A stretch of 64,000 nt of DNA from Labrys sp. KNU-23 (GTDB lineage: Bacteria > Pseudomonadota > Alphaproteobacteria > Rhizobiales > Labraceae), in NCBI RefSeq assembly GCF_008330945.1, contig NZ_CP043489.1, positions 1,364,001 through 1,428,000 on the forward strand, read 5' to 3'. Made by a program: the position numbers and the translations under genes. Below are positions 56,209 to 64,000 of this stretch, piece after piece (position 1 is the first letter of the stretch; every line of letters begins with the position of its first letter). The notes beneath the pieces are model-generated. The model ran no database searches, was not told the origin of the DNA, and worked only from the letters and a program-made list of their open reading frames with translations.

Positions 56209-57582
56209 ATGGAAGACCTGGCTGAAAAGACCGTTGACGTCGCTGACCGCGACATCCTCGAGGTTTGCCTTGGCCTCGAGCACGTAGCTGACATCGTCGA
56301 GCTGCTGAACGAGCAGGAGATCGAGGAGCAGGCCCGCGTCCTCGTGCATCTGCCCGACGAGCGGGCGATCGAGGTGCTCGACCAGCCGGGCCTGGACGAT
56401 CCTGCGGCGCTGATCGAAGCCCTGCCCGCCGAACGGGCGCTCAAGCTGATGGCCGGCATGTCATCGGACCGTGTGGCGGATGTCTTCCGCTACATGAACG
56501 ACCCGCCACGCACCGATCTGCTCGACCGGCTGGATCCCGAGACCCGCGCTTCGCTCGACAGGCTGCTGTCCTATCCCGAGGACACAGCCGGCGCGCTGAT
56601 GACCACCGAATTCGTGTCCGTGCCCTCGTCCTGGACGGTGGAGCAGACGCTCGATCACATCCGCCGTGTCGAGCGCACGCGCGAGACGATCTATTCGGTC
56701 TATGTCCTCGATCCCAAGACCCGCCAGCTCCTCAAGGCCGTGGCGCTACGCCGCTTGATCACCGCCGATCCAAAATCCTCCGTGCTGACGGCCGCCCGCT
56801 TCGACAAGCCGATCACCGTGGCGCCGACGGCCGACCGCGAGGACGTCGCGCGCCTCATCGCCAAATACGACCTGCTGGCCGTGCCGGTAGTCGACGACAG
56901 CATGCATGTCATCGGCATCTGCACCTTCGACGACATCATCGACGCGATCGTGGCCGAGGGCACCGAAGACGCCCAGAAGTTCGGCGGCATGGAGGCCCTC
57001 GACGATCCCTATGACCAGATCGGCTTCTGGTCGATGATCAAGAAGCGCGCTGGCTGGCTTTCGGTGCTGCTGCTCGGCGAGATGCTCACGGCGAGCGCCA
57101 TGCAATTTTTCGAAGGCGAACTCGAAAAGGCGGTGGTGCTCACCCTGTTCATCCCGTTGATCATGTCCTCGGGCGGCAATTCCGGCTCCCAGGCAACCTC
57201 CCTGTTGATCCGCGCGCTGGCGCTGGGGGAAGTGAAACTGAAGGACTGGTGGCGCGTGGCCTTGCGCGAACTGCCGACCGGCGTCGTGCTCGGTGCCATT
57301 CTCGGCCTGATCGGCATCGTGCGCATCGTGGTCTGGCAGAAGGCCGGCTTCTACGATTACGGGCCGCATTGGGTCCTGCTGGGCCTCACCATCGGCTGCG
57401 CTCTCACGGCGATCGTCACCTTCGGCTCGCTGACCGGCTCCATGCTGCCCTTCATCCTCAAGAAGGTCGGCTTCGACCCCGCCAGCGCCTCCGCCCCGCT
57501 GGTGGCCACGCTGGTGGACGTAACCGGCCTCGTCATCTACTTCACCGTGGCCCTGGTCATTCTGAGAGGAACGCTGCTGTAG
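56209..57582 (+). CDS. mgtE: Magnesium transporter MgtE
   Basis: 457 residues. It has the N domain (about 1-125: LGLEHVADIVELLNEQEIEEQA), a CBS pair (about 130-260: LMTTEFVSVPSSWTVEQTL and VVDDSMHVIGICTFDDIID), and five C-terminal membrane helices with FIPLIMSSGGNSGSQATSLLIRAL lining the Mg2+ pore. Mg2+-gated channel for magnesium uptake. Confidence 0.96.
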   Translation: MEDLAEKTVDVADRDILEVCLGLEHVADIVELLNEQEIEEQARVLVHLPDERAIEVLDQPGLDDPAALIEALPAERALKLMAGMSSDRVADVFRYMNDPPRTDLLDRLDPETRASLDRLLSYPEDTAGALMTTEFVSVPSSWTVEQTLDHIRRVERTRETIYSVYVLDPKTRQLLKAVALRRLITADPKSSVLTAARFDKPITVAPTADREDVARLIAKYDLLAVPVVDDSMHVIGICTFDDIIDAIVAEGTEDAQKFGGMEALDDPYDQIGFWSMIKKRAGWLSVLLLGEMLTASAMQFFEGELEKAVVLTLFIPLIMSSGGNSGSQATSLLIRALALGEVKLKDWWRVALRELPTGVVLGAILGLIGIVRIVVWQKAGFYDYGPHWVLLGLTIGCALTAIVTFGSLTGSMLPFILKKVGFDPASASAPLVATLVDVTGLVIYFTVALVILRGTLL

Positions 57583-57602
57583 CGGGCGCAGAAAGGTGAT
57601 TC

Positions 57603-57624
57603 CCGCATGTGAGAAATGCGGGGC
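57603..57624 (+). terminator. Hairpin after mgtE
   Basis: CCCGCAT, a short loop and ATGCGGG form a 7-bp stem 20 bp after the mgtE stop. It lacks a T tract, so it is a weak or factor-dependent terminator, or a barrier against readthrough into rpmE. Confidence 0.4.
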
Positions 57625-57729
57625 CAGTGCTTGTATCCGGACCGAAATTGCGCTATCGAGCCGCCCACTCATTCGAATTTGACTTGTCCGACCGGGGTAG
57701 CGCTCCGGCACAGAGCAGGATTTGACCCC

Positions 57730-57957
57730 ATGAAGGCCGACATTCATCCCGACTACCACAAGATCAAGGTTGTCTTCGTCGACGGCACCGAGTTCTACAC
57801 CCATTCGACCTGGGGCAAGGAGGGTGACACCCTTCAGCTCGACATCGATCCCAAGACCCATCCGGCCTGGACCGGCGGCTCGCAGCAGCTCCTCGACCGC
57901 GCCGGCCGCGTGTCGAAGTTCAACCAGCGCTTCGCCGGCATCAGCTTCAAGCGCTGA
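57730..57957 (+). CDS. rpmE: 50S ribosomal protein L31
   Basis: 75 residues: [20 protein letters not shown], then [28 protein letters not shown], ending [13 protein letters not shown]. The zinc-binding CxxC of the longer L31 form is absent, so this is the Cys-free type expected in many Alphaproteobacteria. It has its own terminator. Confidence 0.96.
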   Translation: MKADIHPDYHKIKVVFVDGTEFYTHSTWGKEGDTLQLDIDPKTHPAWTGGSQQLLDRAGRVSKFNQRFAGISFKR

Positions 57958-57983
57958 GCCGAGCTACCCTCGCAGAAATGCTG

Positions 57984-58012
57984 AAAGCGGGCCTTCGGGT
58001 CCGCTTTTGTTT
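57984..58012 (+). terminator. Intrinsic terminator of rpmE
   Basis: AAAGCGGGCC, loop TTCG, GGTCCGCTTT forms a stem with one wobble pair, followed by TGTTTT, 26 bp after the rpmE stop. Confidence 0.85.
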
Positions 58013-58237
58013 TAGGCGGGGTTTGCTGGCAGGCGGATCACAGAGCCGCCATTGCCGCTTTCTCCCTGTGGTACGGACACAAAAAGAAGCCGCGATACGA
58101 ATGATCGCGGCTTGTCCAAGTCGAAACAGGGAGGCGTCAAACAGAGTGAACAGGAGCCACTCGAACATCCAGCGAGCTGGAATGGCGTTGAGGCTATCGC
58201 AGAATTCTTGATATTCGGTTAACGCCTGCCGGCCGCA

Positions 58238-59446
58238 TCAGGCGGCCGCAGCACATAGCCCGTCTTCCTTCGCTACCGGCGTCAGCCTGCACGAGCCCAG
58301 CAGGGCAACCGTGAGCGCAACGATACCGGCGGCAAACGAGATCCAGAAGCCGTCGGCAGCACCGAAGCGATCAATGACCCAGCCCGAGGCGAAGGAGCCG
58401 ACCGCCATGCCGATGCCGATGCCGGTCATCGCCCAGGTGATCCCCTCGGTGAGCTTGGCCGCCGGCACATGCCGCTCGATCAGACCCATGGCGGTGATCA
58501 GGATCGGCGAGATCGACACGCCCGACAAGAACAGCAACAGCGCCAGCATCGCGACATTGGAGACGAACAGCAGCGGCACGGTGGTGGCTGCGGCCACGGC
58601 GATGGCGATCACGAACTGTCGCTCGAGCGGCGTCTTCAGCTTCAACGCCCCGAACACCAGGCCAACGACGAGCGAACCGGCGGCATAGCCAGCGAGAACG
58701 AAGCTGGCCGCCGTCGCCTGCCCCAGTTCCCTGGTAAAGGCGATCACCGTGACCTCGGCCGTTCCGAAGATGGTGCCGATGGCAATCAGGACGAAGGTCA
58801 GGATCTGCACCGACGGCAGGCGGATGGCCGAGAAACCGCTGGTGCCGGTGAAGCGCACCGGGGGTTCGGTGGATTTCTGCATCACGAAAAGCATCGTGCC
58901 GACGGCAAGGAACACGGTCGAAACCAGGGGACCGGCTTCGGGAAACCATGCCACGCTCAGGCCGACCGAAAGGATCGAGCCGGCCATATAGACGACTTCG
59001 TCGGCTACCGATTCGAAGGCGAAGGCGGTGTGCAATTGCGGCGTGTCGCGATAGAGCTCCGACCAGCGTGCCCTGACCATGGCGGGCATACTGGGCATGG
59101 TGGTGGCCAACAGCGCCGCGGCGAACAGGATCCAGGCCGGCCAATTGAAATGCGCGGCCAGCAGCAGAACCGAAAAGGCGGCAACCGACAGGCTGGTCGC
59201 GGGAATGAGGATGCGGCTCTGGCCATGGCGGTCCACCATGCGGGAGATCTGCGGGGACATGAAGGCATTGCCGAGGGCGAAAGTGGCCGAGACGGCGCCG
59301 GCCAGCCAATATTCGCCATGCGTCTGCGAGATCATGGCAACGATACCCATGGTCACCATTGCAAGTGGCAGGCGCGCCAGGAAGCCGGCCGCGGCGAAGG
59401 CCCTCGCCCCCGGCGCTCGGAAGATCTGGCTGTAAGGATTGGACAT
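58238..59446 (-). CDS. MFS transporter
   Basis: 402 residues from MSNPYSQIF; upstream in-frame codons overlap the operator array. Twelve hydrophobic segments are predicted. The loop 2-3 motif FMSPQISRMVDRHGQSRILIP is of the MFS type. It is probably an efflux pump. It is divergent from and likely repressed by the TetR regulator across three operators. Substrate unknown. Confidence 0.9.
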   Translation of the reverse strand: MSNPYSQIFRAPGARAFAAAGFLARLPLAMVTMGIVAMISQTHGEYWLAGAVSATFALGNAFMSPQISRMVDRHGQSRILIPATSLSVAAFSVLLLAAHFNWPAWILFAAALLATTMPSMPAMVRARWSELYRDTPQLHTAFAFESVADEVVYMAGSILSVGLSVAWFPEAGPLVSTVFLAVGTMLFVMQKSTEPPVRFTGTSGFSAIRLPSVQILTFVLIAIGTIFGTAEVTVIAFTRELGQATAASFVLAGYAAGSLVVGLVFGALKLKTPLERQFVIAIAVAAATTVPLLFVSNVAMLALLLFLSGVSISPILITAMGLIERHVPAAKLTEGITWAMTGIGIGMAVGSFASGWVIDRFGAADGFWISFAAGIVALTVALLGSCRLTPVAKEDGLCAAAA

Positions 59447-59478
59447 CGAACACTCCAAAGCGAAAGAGGATGCGCTTA

Positions 59479-59546
59479 CATACGCAGCGTATGTATTCGA
59501 CATAGTTGCATACGCTTCGTATGTCAATTAATATACGCGACGTATG
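59479..59546. promoter_or_regulatory. Three operator palindromes between MFS and TetR genes
   Basis: CATACGCAGCGTATG (59479-59493), CATACGCTTCGTATG (59509-59523) and TATACGCGACGTATG (59532-59546) share the CATACG-N3-CGTATG dyad. Start-to-start spacings are 30 and 23 bp. They fill the 113-bp gap between the two divergent start codons and are almost certainly TetR binding sites. Confidence 0.88.
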
Positions 59547-59559
59547 CAGAGGAGACGAC

Positions 59560-60156
59560 ATGGCCCGCAGACCGCGAGCACAGATGATCGCCGAGACCCG
59601 CACCAAGCTGGTGGCTGCGGCACGCGCCGCCTTCGGCACTGTCGGCTATGCGGAAGCGTCGATGGATGATTTCACTGCGGCGGCCGGCCTGACGCGCGGC
59701 GCGCTCTATCATCATTTCGGTGACAAGAAGGGCCTGCTCGCGGCAGTGATCACCGAACTCGACGCCGAGATGTCGAAGCGCCTCTCGGCGGTTTCGGCCC
59801 AGGCCGAAGATCCCTGGCAGGGCTTCGTCGCCGAATGCTCGGCCTATATCGAGATGGCGTTGGAGCCGGAGATTCAGCGCATCCTGTTCCGCGACGGCCC
59901 GGCCGTCCTCGGGGATCCCTCACAATGGCCGAGCCAGGATGGCTGCATCGCCTCGATGAGCGCGACACTGGCCGCACTGAAGCAGGACGGCGTTCTCGCC
60001 GATGTCGACCCGGAGGCGGCGGCCCGGCTGGTCAATGGCGCCACCTGGCATGCCTCGCAATGGATCGCCAATGCGGCGGATCCCGAGGCGGCGTCCAAGC
60101 AGGCGGTGAAGGCCTTTCACATGCTGCTGAACGGCCTCCTGCGTCATCCCGCCTGA
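59560..60156 (+). CDS. TetR-family repressor
   Basis: 198 residues from MARRPRAQ (GAGGAGA upstream). The HTH is VAAARAAFGTVGYAEASMDDFTAAAGLTRGALYHHFGDKKGLLAAVI. It controls the divergent MFS gene and its own expression through the three palindromes at 59479-59546. Ligand unknown, presumably a transporter substrate. Confidence 0.92.
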   Translation: MARRPRAQMIAETRTKLVAAARAAFGTVGYAEASMDDFTAAAGLTRGALYHHFGDKKGLLAAVITELDAEMSKRLSAVSAQAEDPWQGFVAECSAYIEMALEPEIQRILFRDGPAVLGDPSQWPSQDGCIASMSATLAALKQDGVLADVDPEAAARLVNGATWHASQWIANAADPEAASKQAVKAFHMLLNGLLRHPA

Positions 60157-60179
60157 ACGGCGGAGCGCTCCTCACGGAG

Positions 60180-60371
60180 TCAAGTCTTGAAGAAGGCACT
60201 CGCCGCCGAAAGCGAGGCTGCCTTGCTGGTCTTGGCTTGCTCCAGGCGCGCAACCTCCTGTTTCAGGGCTGCGATGCGTTCTTCGAGCTCGTGCAGCGAC
60301 AGGGTCGAGAGGTCCTGCCCGATCTGATGTTCCACCGTCACCTTTCGCGGCTCGTCATCGAAAATCGCCAT
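60180..60371 (-). CDS. DUF1192 small protein
   Basis: 63 residues: MAIFDDEPRKVTVEHQIGQDL, then LSLHELEERIAALKQEVARLEQ (short coiled coil). It matches the alphaproteobacterial DUF1192 family, which usually ends with a coiled coil. It follows the DUF1444 gene by 14 bp. Function unknown. Confidence 0.85.
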   Translation of the reverse strand: MAIFDDEPRKVTVEHQIGQDLSTLSLHELEERIAALKQEVARLEQAKTSKAASLSAASAFFKT

Positions 60372-60385
60372 CTCGTCTCCTCACA

Positions 60386-61300
60386 TCAAATACGACGCTG
60401 CTCGGCGAGTTCCGCCGGCGTCGCCATTCTAAACCCATTGGCATCGACCACAAAAAGCTCGTCGGTGAGCGGGTGCGAGCGCGCCTTCGCATCCTCGGCC
60501 ACCTTGGCGGCAAAACCAGCCCGGGCCGAGAAATCCGGCGTCCAGGCGACGAGGAAATCCCGGTTGGGGATACCGGCGATGACAAGGTCGCTGCCCAGCG
60601 CCTTCAGCAGCCTTTGCCGGATCGAGGGCAGCAGCAGGCGGGCGGCATCATAACCATCCTGGGTCAGGATGGTGACGTAGGCGCCCCGGCCCTTCGCCGA
60701 TTTCTCGGCCCCGATCGCCAGCGCGCCGGAGGCGGCTTCCAACCCGGCCAGGGCCGCTTCATGGACGGCATCGGCATAGACGCCCCATGTCTTCAGATCA
60801 TCTTTCGTGACGAGGGAATAGCGCTCGCCCTGATCGAGCGCATAGGCGATCACCACCATGGCCGTCAGATCGCGCGAGATCAGCTCCTTGGCCTGTTGGC
60901 GATATTCGATAGGCACGATCTGGAGGCGAAGCCTTGTGCGCGCATTCTCCCAGCGCGCACCTGCCTTTTCATCGACAGGTCTGATGGCCAGGACGCGATC
61001 GAAGAAAGCAAGGATTTGGCTCTCTCGAACCACCCCTCGTGCTGTCCCGAGCTGGCGTTGCAGATTGCCAAGATAGACCTGATGGGTGTTGTCGCCGATC
61101 CTGACATGCACGCTCTCGGCATCATCGGCCGGCAAAGTGAATTTGAGCGCGGGCCGGCGCCGGCGCAGCAGGCTGGCCACTTCCTCGCGAAAGCTTTCGG
61201 CAGCGCCCGCCGCCGCGACCGGGACACCAGCAACGACCAACCCCACCATCGCTTCCAGAACCCGGCGGCGTCCGATCCCGTCTTGGCTCCGCCCCGCCAT
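60386..61300 (-). CDS. DUF1444 family exported protein
   Basis: 304 residues. A Tat-like leader has GRRRVLEAM, then VGLVVAGVPVAAAGA. The body matches DUF1444 (YtpQ-like) features: FDRVLAIRPVDEKAG, YRQQAKELISRDLTAMVVIAYALDQ and a late IAGIPNRDFLVAWTPDF. This family is best known as cytoplasmic in Firmicutes; here it appears exported with an added twin-Arg leader. Function unknown. Confidence 0.75.
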   Translation of the reverse strand: MAGRSQDGIGRRRVLEAMVGLVVAGVPVAAAGAAESFREEVASLLRRRRPALKFTLPADDAESVHVRIGDNTHQVYLGNLQRQLGTARGVVRESQILAFFDRVLAIRPVDEKAGARWENARTRLRLQIVPIEYRQQAKELISRDLTAMVVIAYALDQGERYSLVTKDDLKTWGVYADAVHEAALAGLEAASGALAIGAEKSAKGRGAYVTILTQDGYDAARLLLPSIRQRLLKALGSDLVIAGIPNRDFLVAWTPDFSARAGFAAKVAEDAKARSHPLTDELFVVDANGFRMATPAELAEQRRI

Positions 61301-61514
61301 CCCGTCCGCTCCCGCCTGCCCGCACCGAGGTGATTACCATAGCCAGGATGGCTGGCAGTCGACAATCCTGGCGGGAAAGCCGTGCAACAGGCTTTCCTTT
61401 CGGGCCAACGACGACTATATGGGATATGAATCCCGACAATCAGCTCGCGTCGGGCTTCGTTCCAGGAGGCTGGAGCGAGGCGGCAGCGGGCTCATGCTTT
61501 CCGAGGAGATGCCA

Positions 61515-62234
61515 ATGTCGACCGCCCCGCTGATGCCGAAGGCCACCGCTGTCTGGCTGGTTGAGAACACCGCCCTCACCTTCGACCAGATCGCCGAGTT
61601 CTGCAAACTGCATCCTCTGGAGGTCAAGGGCATTGCCGATGGCGAGGTCGCGGCCGGCATCAAGGGCCAGGATCCCGTAATCTCGAACCAGCTCACGCGC
61701 GAGGAGATCGCCCGTGGCGAGCGCGATTCGCATCATCGCCTCCGGCTGGCCGAGCCGAAGGTCAAGATTGCCGTCGCCAAGGTCAAGAAGGGTCCGCGCT
61801 ACACGCCGGTCTCGCGGCGCCAGGATCGCCCTAACGCCATTCTCTGGCTGGTGAAGAACCATCCCGAACTCAAGGACGCCCAGATCATGCGTCTGGTCGG
61901 CACCACCAAGACGACGATCGCCGCCATCCGCGACCGCACCCATTGGAACACCGCCCAGTTGGCCCCGGCCGATCCGGTCATGCTCGGCCTGTGCACCCAG
62001 ATCGATCTCGACTTCGAAGTCGCTCGCGCCTCCAAGGACCGGCCGCCCGAGCCCGAAAGCGCCACGCTGCTGCCCGCCGAGATCACCACCGGACCGACGG
62101 CCGATCGCGGCCAGAGGCAGGAAAATCCCTTCGCCTCGCTCGGCGGCACGCCGCGCCAGGCGGAAGAGGAGGACGAACTGGACGTCGCCAACGTGTTCGC
62201 CAAACTCAAGGGCATCAAGCAGAAGGAAGACTGA
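61515..62234 (+). CDS. TrcR/DUF1013 cell cycle regulator
   Basis: 239 residues from the ATG at 61515 (GAGGAG seven bases upstream; an ATG at 61509 is poorer). The N-terminal region MPKATAVWLVENTALTFDQIAEFCKLHPLEVKGIADGE and the conserved RPNAILWLVKNHPELKDAQI, then LVGTTKTTIAAIRDRTHWN, are signature segments of DUF1013. In Caulobacter the TrcR protein of this family associates with RNA polymerase at cell-cycle genes. The acidic C-terminal tail is disordered. Confidence 0.9.
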   Translation: MSTAPLMPKATAVWLVENTALTFDQIAEFCKLHPLEVKGIADGEVAAGIKGQDPVISNQLTREEIARGERDSHHRLRLAEPKVKIAVAKVKKGPRYTPVSRRQDRPNAILWLVKNHPELKDAQIMRLVGTTKTTIAAIRDRTHWNTAQLAPADPVMLGLCTQIDLDFEVARASKDRPPEPESATLLPAEITTGPTADRGQRQENPFASLGGTPRQAEEEDELDVANVFAKLKGIKQKED

Positions 62235-62363
62235 GCTTCGGGCCACCAGCTCGAAGCCGCCGTTTGGAAGGGCTTTTCTGCCGATGGGGAAAAGCTCCTT
62301 TGCTTGCGCAGCGGCCCGGACAGCATCTTCCCGGAGACATTGCAACCGGATACCGGCAACAAG

Positions 62364-62394
62364 AAAGGGCGCGATCGATGATCGCGCCCTTTTG
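62364..62394 (+). terminator. Intrinsic terminator after trcR-like gene
   Basis: AAAGGGCGCGAT, loop CGATG, ATCGCGCCCTTT forms a 12-bp stem continuing into TTTTG, 130 bp after the stop. Confidence 0.82.
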
Positions 62395-62408
62395 TCATCC
62401 GAAACTGG

Positions 62409-62456
62409 AGCATCGTCGCGAAAAGCGGATACCGGTTTTCGGCAAGAACGATGCGG
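62409..62456. repeat. Intergenic palindromic repeat
   Basis: GCATCGT at the left is matched by ACGATGC at the right, with GCGAAAAGCGGATACCGGTT between. The AAAGCGGATACCGGTTTTC core is a repeat type found between many Rhizobiales genes. Purpose unknown. Confidence 0.6.
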
Positions 62457-62521
62457 CGACAAAGACCTGCAGCATCGGCCCCAATTCCGAAATCAGGCCA
62501 GATGCTGTGGGAACACCGCCT

Positions 62522-62812
62522 TTATGGCAGCGGGCGGCCGAACTCGTCCCGCACGCCCTCGTAGCGGGCGTAGCAGACCGGCGGGACATCGTCGTCGCCA
62601 TAGAGGTCGCGCTGGTGCCCCACCTTCATGCCAACCTGATCCTGCCCTGTGAGCCGCACCAGGCTGGCGGCGATCGCCTCGAGGAAGGATGTGGCGCCAT
62701 CGGCCACGGCGGCCGCGATCGAATAGTGCAGCCGCACCTGCGTCCCATGCAGGGCCGGAGCATAGCTCCAGTGCCGGCCCCATTCATCTTCGTGGAATTC
62801 GACGCTCGACAT
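62522..62812 (-). CDS. Hypothetical protein
   Basis: 96 residues starting MSSVEFHEDEWGRHWSYAPA. It contains TQVRLHYSIAAAVADGATSFLEAI and a C-terminal VPPVCYARYEGVRDEFGRPLP. It is a compact acidic protein, divergent from the LysR gene across 130 bp, so it may be its regulatory target. No family recognised. Confidence 0.65.
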   Translation of the reverse strand: MSSVEFHEDEWGRHWSYAPALHGTQVRLHYSIAAAVADGATSFLEAIAASLVRLTGQDQVGMKVGHQRDLYGDDDVPPVCYARYEGVRDEFGRPLP

Positions 62813-62892
62813 ACTCGTAACCTCAACAAAACGTAAATGCGCTCTCGCGATATGTTTCCTATTTTCAATGGTTTATGCTAGATTATCAACGG

Positions 62893-62910
62893 GGTGAACC
62901 TTTCTTCACC
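62893..62910. promoter_or_regulatory. Probable LysR binding dyad
   Basis: GGTGAA, a 6-nt centre, then TTCACC forms an 18-bp dyad 33 bp before the LysR start, in an AT-rich region between the divergent genes. Its shape fits a LysR-type (T-N11-A-class) site. Confidence 0.5.
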
Positions 62911-62942
62911 ATCAACAAAAACTTGATGATCATGAGGTAGGC

Positions 62943-63863
62943 ATGAGCAGATCGGGAGCCGGCCTCGGCGCATTGTGGACCTTTGCCGTCGCCGCCCGTC
63001 ATCTGAGCTTTGCCAAGGCCGCGGTGGAGCTCGACGTGACCCCCGCCGCCGTCAGCAGCCAGATCCGCGCTTTCGAGGTTCGCCTCGGCACCCGTCTGTT
63101 CTTTCGGACCAGCCGCAGCATGAAGCTCACCCATGCCGGCGAGGAACTGCTCGAAGCCACCGGCGGCGCCCTGCGCACCATCGACGAAGCTCTGCACAGG
63201 GCCGCCAACACCACCCAGCGCAAGAGCTTCACCGTGTCTTCCGGCTCTTCCTTCGCCGCCAAATGGCTGGTGCCGCGCCTGCCGCGCTTCCGCCAGCAAT
63301 TTCCCGACATCGACATGCGCATCGACATTTCCGATACGCTCGCCGATTTCAGCCGCCAGGAAGTCGACATCGCCATCCGCTTCGGTCGCGGCGCCTATGC
63401 CGGCCTACGCTCGGATCGCCTGTTCGTCGAGGACGTCTTTCCGATCTGCAGTCCTCAGCTTCTGCATGGACCCATCCCCCTGCGAGAGCCCAACGACCTG
63501 CAATATTTCACTCTGATCCATCTCGACTGGCACAGCCAGGATTCGATGTGGCCGGATTGGCGCATGTGGCTGATGGCCGCCAAGGCCGATAAACCCGACC
63601 CGACACGTGGTCTGCATTTCAGCCAGTCGATCATGACCCTGCAGGCGGCCGTCGACGGCCAGGGCGTGGCGCTCGGCAATACCAGCCTGGTGGGTGACGA
63701 TCTGGCGGCGGGCCGGCTGGTGCGCCCCTTCGACCTCTCGCTGAAGATCGCGCCGGAATTCGCCTATCATCTGGTGGCGCCGAGGGCAAAGGCGGACAAG
63801 CCGATGATCAAGGCCTTCCGGGACTGGATGCTGGCCGAAATCGCGGGCGGCAAGGCCGTTTGA
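62943..63863 (+). CDS. LysR-family regulator (GcvA type)
   Basis: 306 residues. The HTH is LWTFAVAARHLSFAKAAVELDVTPAAVSSQIRAFEVRLGTRLF, close to GcvA-type LysR proteins. The effector domain includes FRQQFPDIDMRIDISDTLADF and DIAIRFGRGAYAGLRSDRLF. It probably controls itself and the divergent small gene via the dyad at 62893-62910. Confidence 0.92.
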   Translation: MSRSGAGLGALWTFAVAARHLSFAKAAVELDVTPAAVSSQIRAFEVRLGTRLFFRTSRSMKLTHAGEELLEATGGALRTIDEALHRAANTTQRKSFTVSSGSSFAAKWLVPRLPRFRQQFPDIDMRIDISDTLADFSRQEVDIAIRFGRGAYAGLRSDRLFVEDVFPICSPQLLHGPIPLREPNDLQYFTLIHLDWHSQDSMWPDWRMWLMAAKADKPDPTRGLHFSQSIMTLQAAVDGQGVALGNTSLVGDDLAAGRLVRPFDLSLKIAPEFAYHLVAPRAKADKPMIKAFRDWMLAEIAGGKAV

Positions 63864-63922
63864 CGGCCCGGATCGCGCTCATGTGTGGTGACCGCATCCA
63901 GACATGCCGACACTACAAAGCC

Positions 63923-64000
63923 TCAGGCGATGATATCCGGCGTCAGCAGGTCTTCCAGCAGGGACATGCGGTCCTTGAGATGGAGCTTGCGCTTCTTCAG
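63923..64000 (-). CDS. DUF465 (YdcH-like) protein, 3' part only
   Basis: 26 codons to the stop: LKKRKLHLKDRMSLLEDLLT, then PDIIA. The LKK-x-KL-x-LKD pattern is the C-terminal helix of DUF465 proteins. The gene continues past the right edge. Confidence 0.75.
   Translation of the reverse strand: MKKRKLHLKDRMSLLEDLLTPDIIA

Overview
The window reads as a high-GC alphaproteobacterial chromosome of the order Hyphomicrobiales (Rhizobiales). The support is gene content and order: a tkt/gap/pgk/class II fba/thiE-like glycolysis and Calvin-type block, zapA - 6S RNA - 5-FTHF cyclo-ligase, ruvCAB next to tol-pal, cpoB-tilS-ftsH, TrcR (DUF1013), and small alphaproteobacterial families (DUF1192, DUF4164, DUF465). 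I cannot name the genus; a Labrys-like or related lineage is only a guess.

Region 1 to about 11,110 is an integrated mobile element. Its tyrosine integrase ends 60 bp from the 3' end of an elongator tRNA-Met gene. The left half, on the minus strand, is an early/replication block: an unknown protein, an AlpA-like HTH, a primase-like domain, a P-loop ATPase and a stand-alone FtsH-peptidase-like protein. It diverges from an Xre repressor. The plus-strand half holds an AT-rich orphan, a coiled-coil protein behind a 14-bp inverted repeat, a phage tail assembly chaperone with a textbook -1 frameshift signal, a tape measure protein, a 35-aa ORF, two small proteins (one HTH) and the integrase. No capsid, terminase, portal, baseplate or lysis gene is visible. 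The part in view therefore looks like a phage satellite or a decayed prophage that kept only the tail-length module. The left end lies outside the window.

Region 11,150-29,000 is core metabolism: suhB-type phosphatase, FMN-binding protein, Sel1 protein, thiE-like, fba and pgk, then gap and tkt. A 7.5-kb accessory segment sits between pgk and gap: LysR/NmrA, SPW/TetR with a perfect palindrome, DUF3142, a 705-aa secreted protein and orphans.

Region 28,000-54,000 holds cell-division, folate, recombination and envelope genes. The ybgC-tolQRAB-pal block is inverted relative to the flanking ruvCAB and cpoB-tilS-ftsH genes, and is split by a forward sulfate ABC transport cluster (two tandem sulfate-binding proteins, cysT, cysW, cysA) and a bile-acid-symporter-like carrier.

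Region 54,000-64,000 holds an MsbA-like ABC exporter, mgtE with a hairpin covering its ribosome-binding site, rpmE, an MFS/TetR pair with three operators, DUF1192, DUF1444, TrcR, an orphan, a LysR regulator and the 3' end of a DUF465 gene. Several intergenic palindromic repeats of the kind common in Rhizobiales are scattered through the core region.
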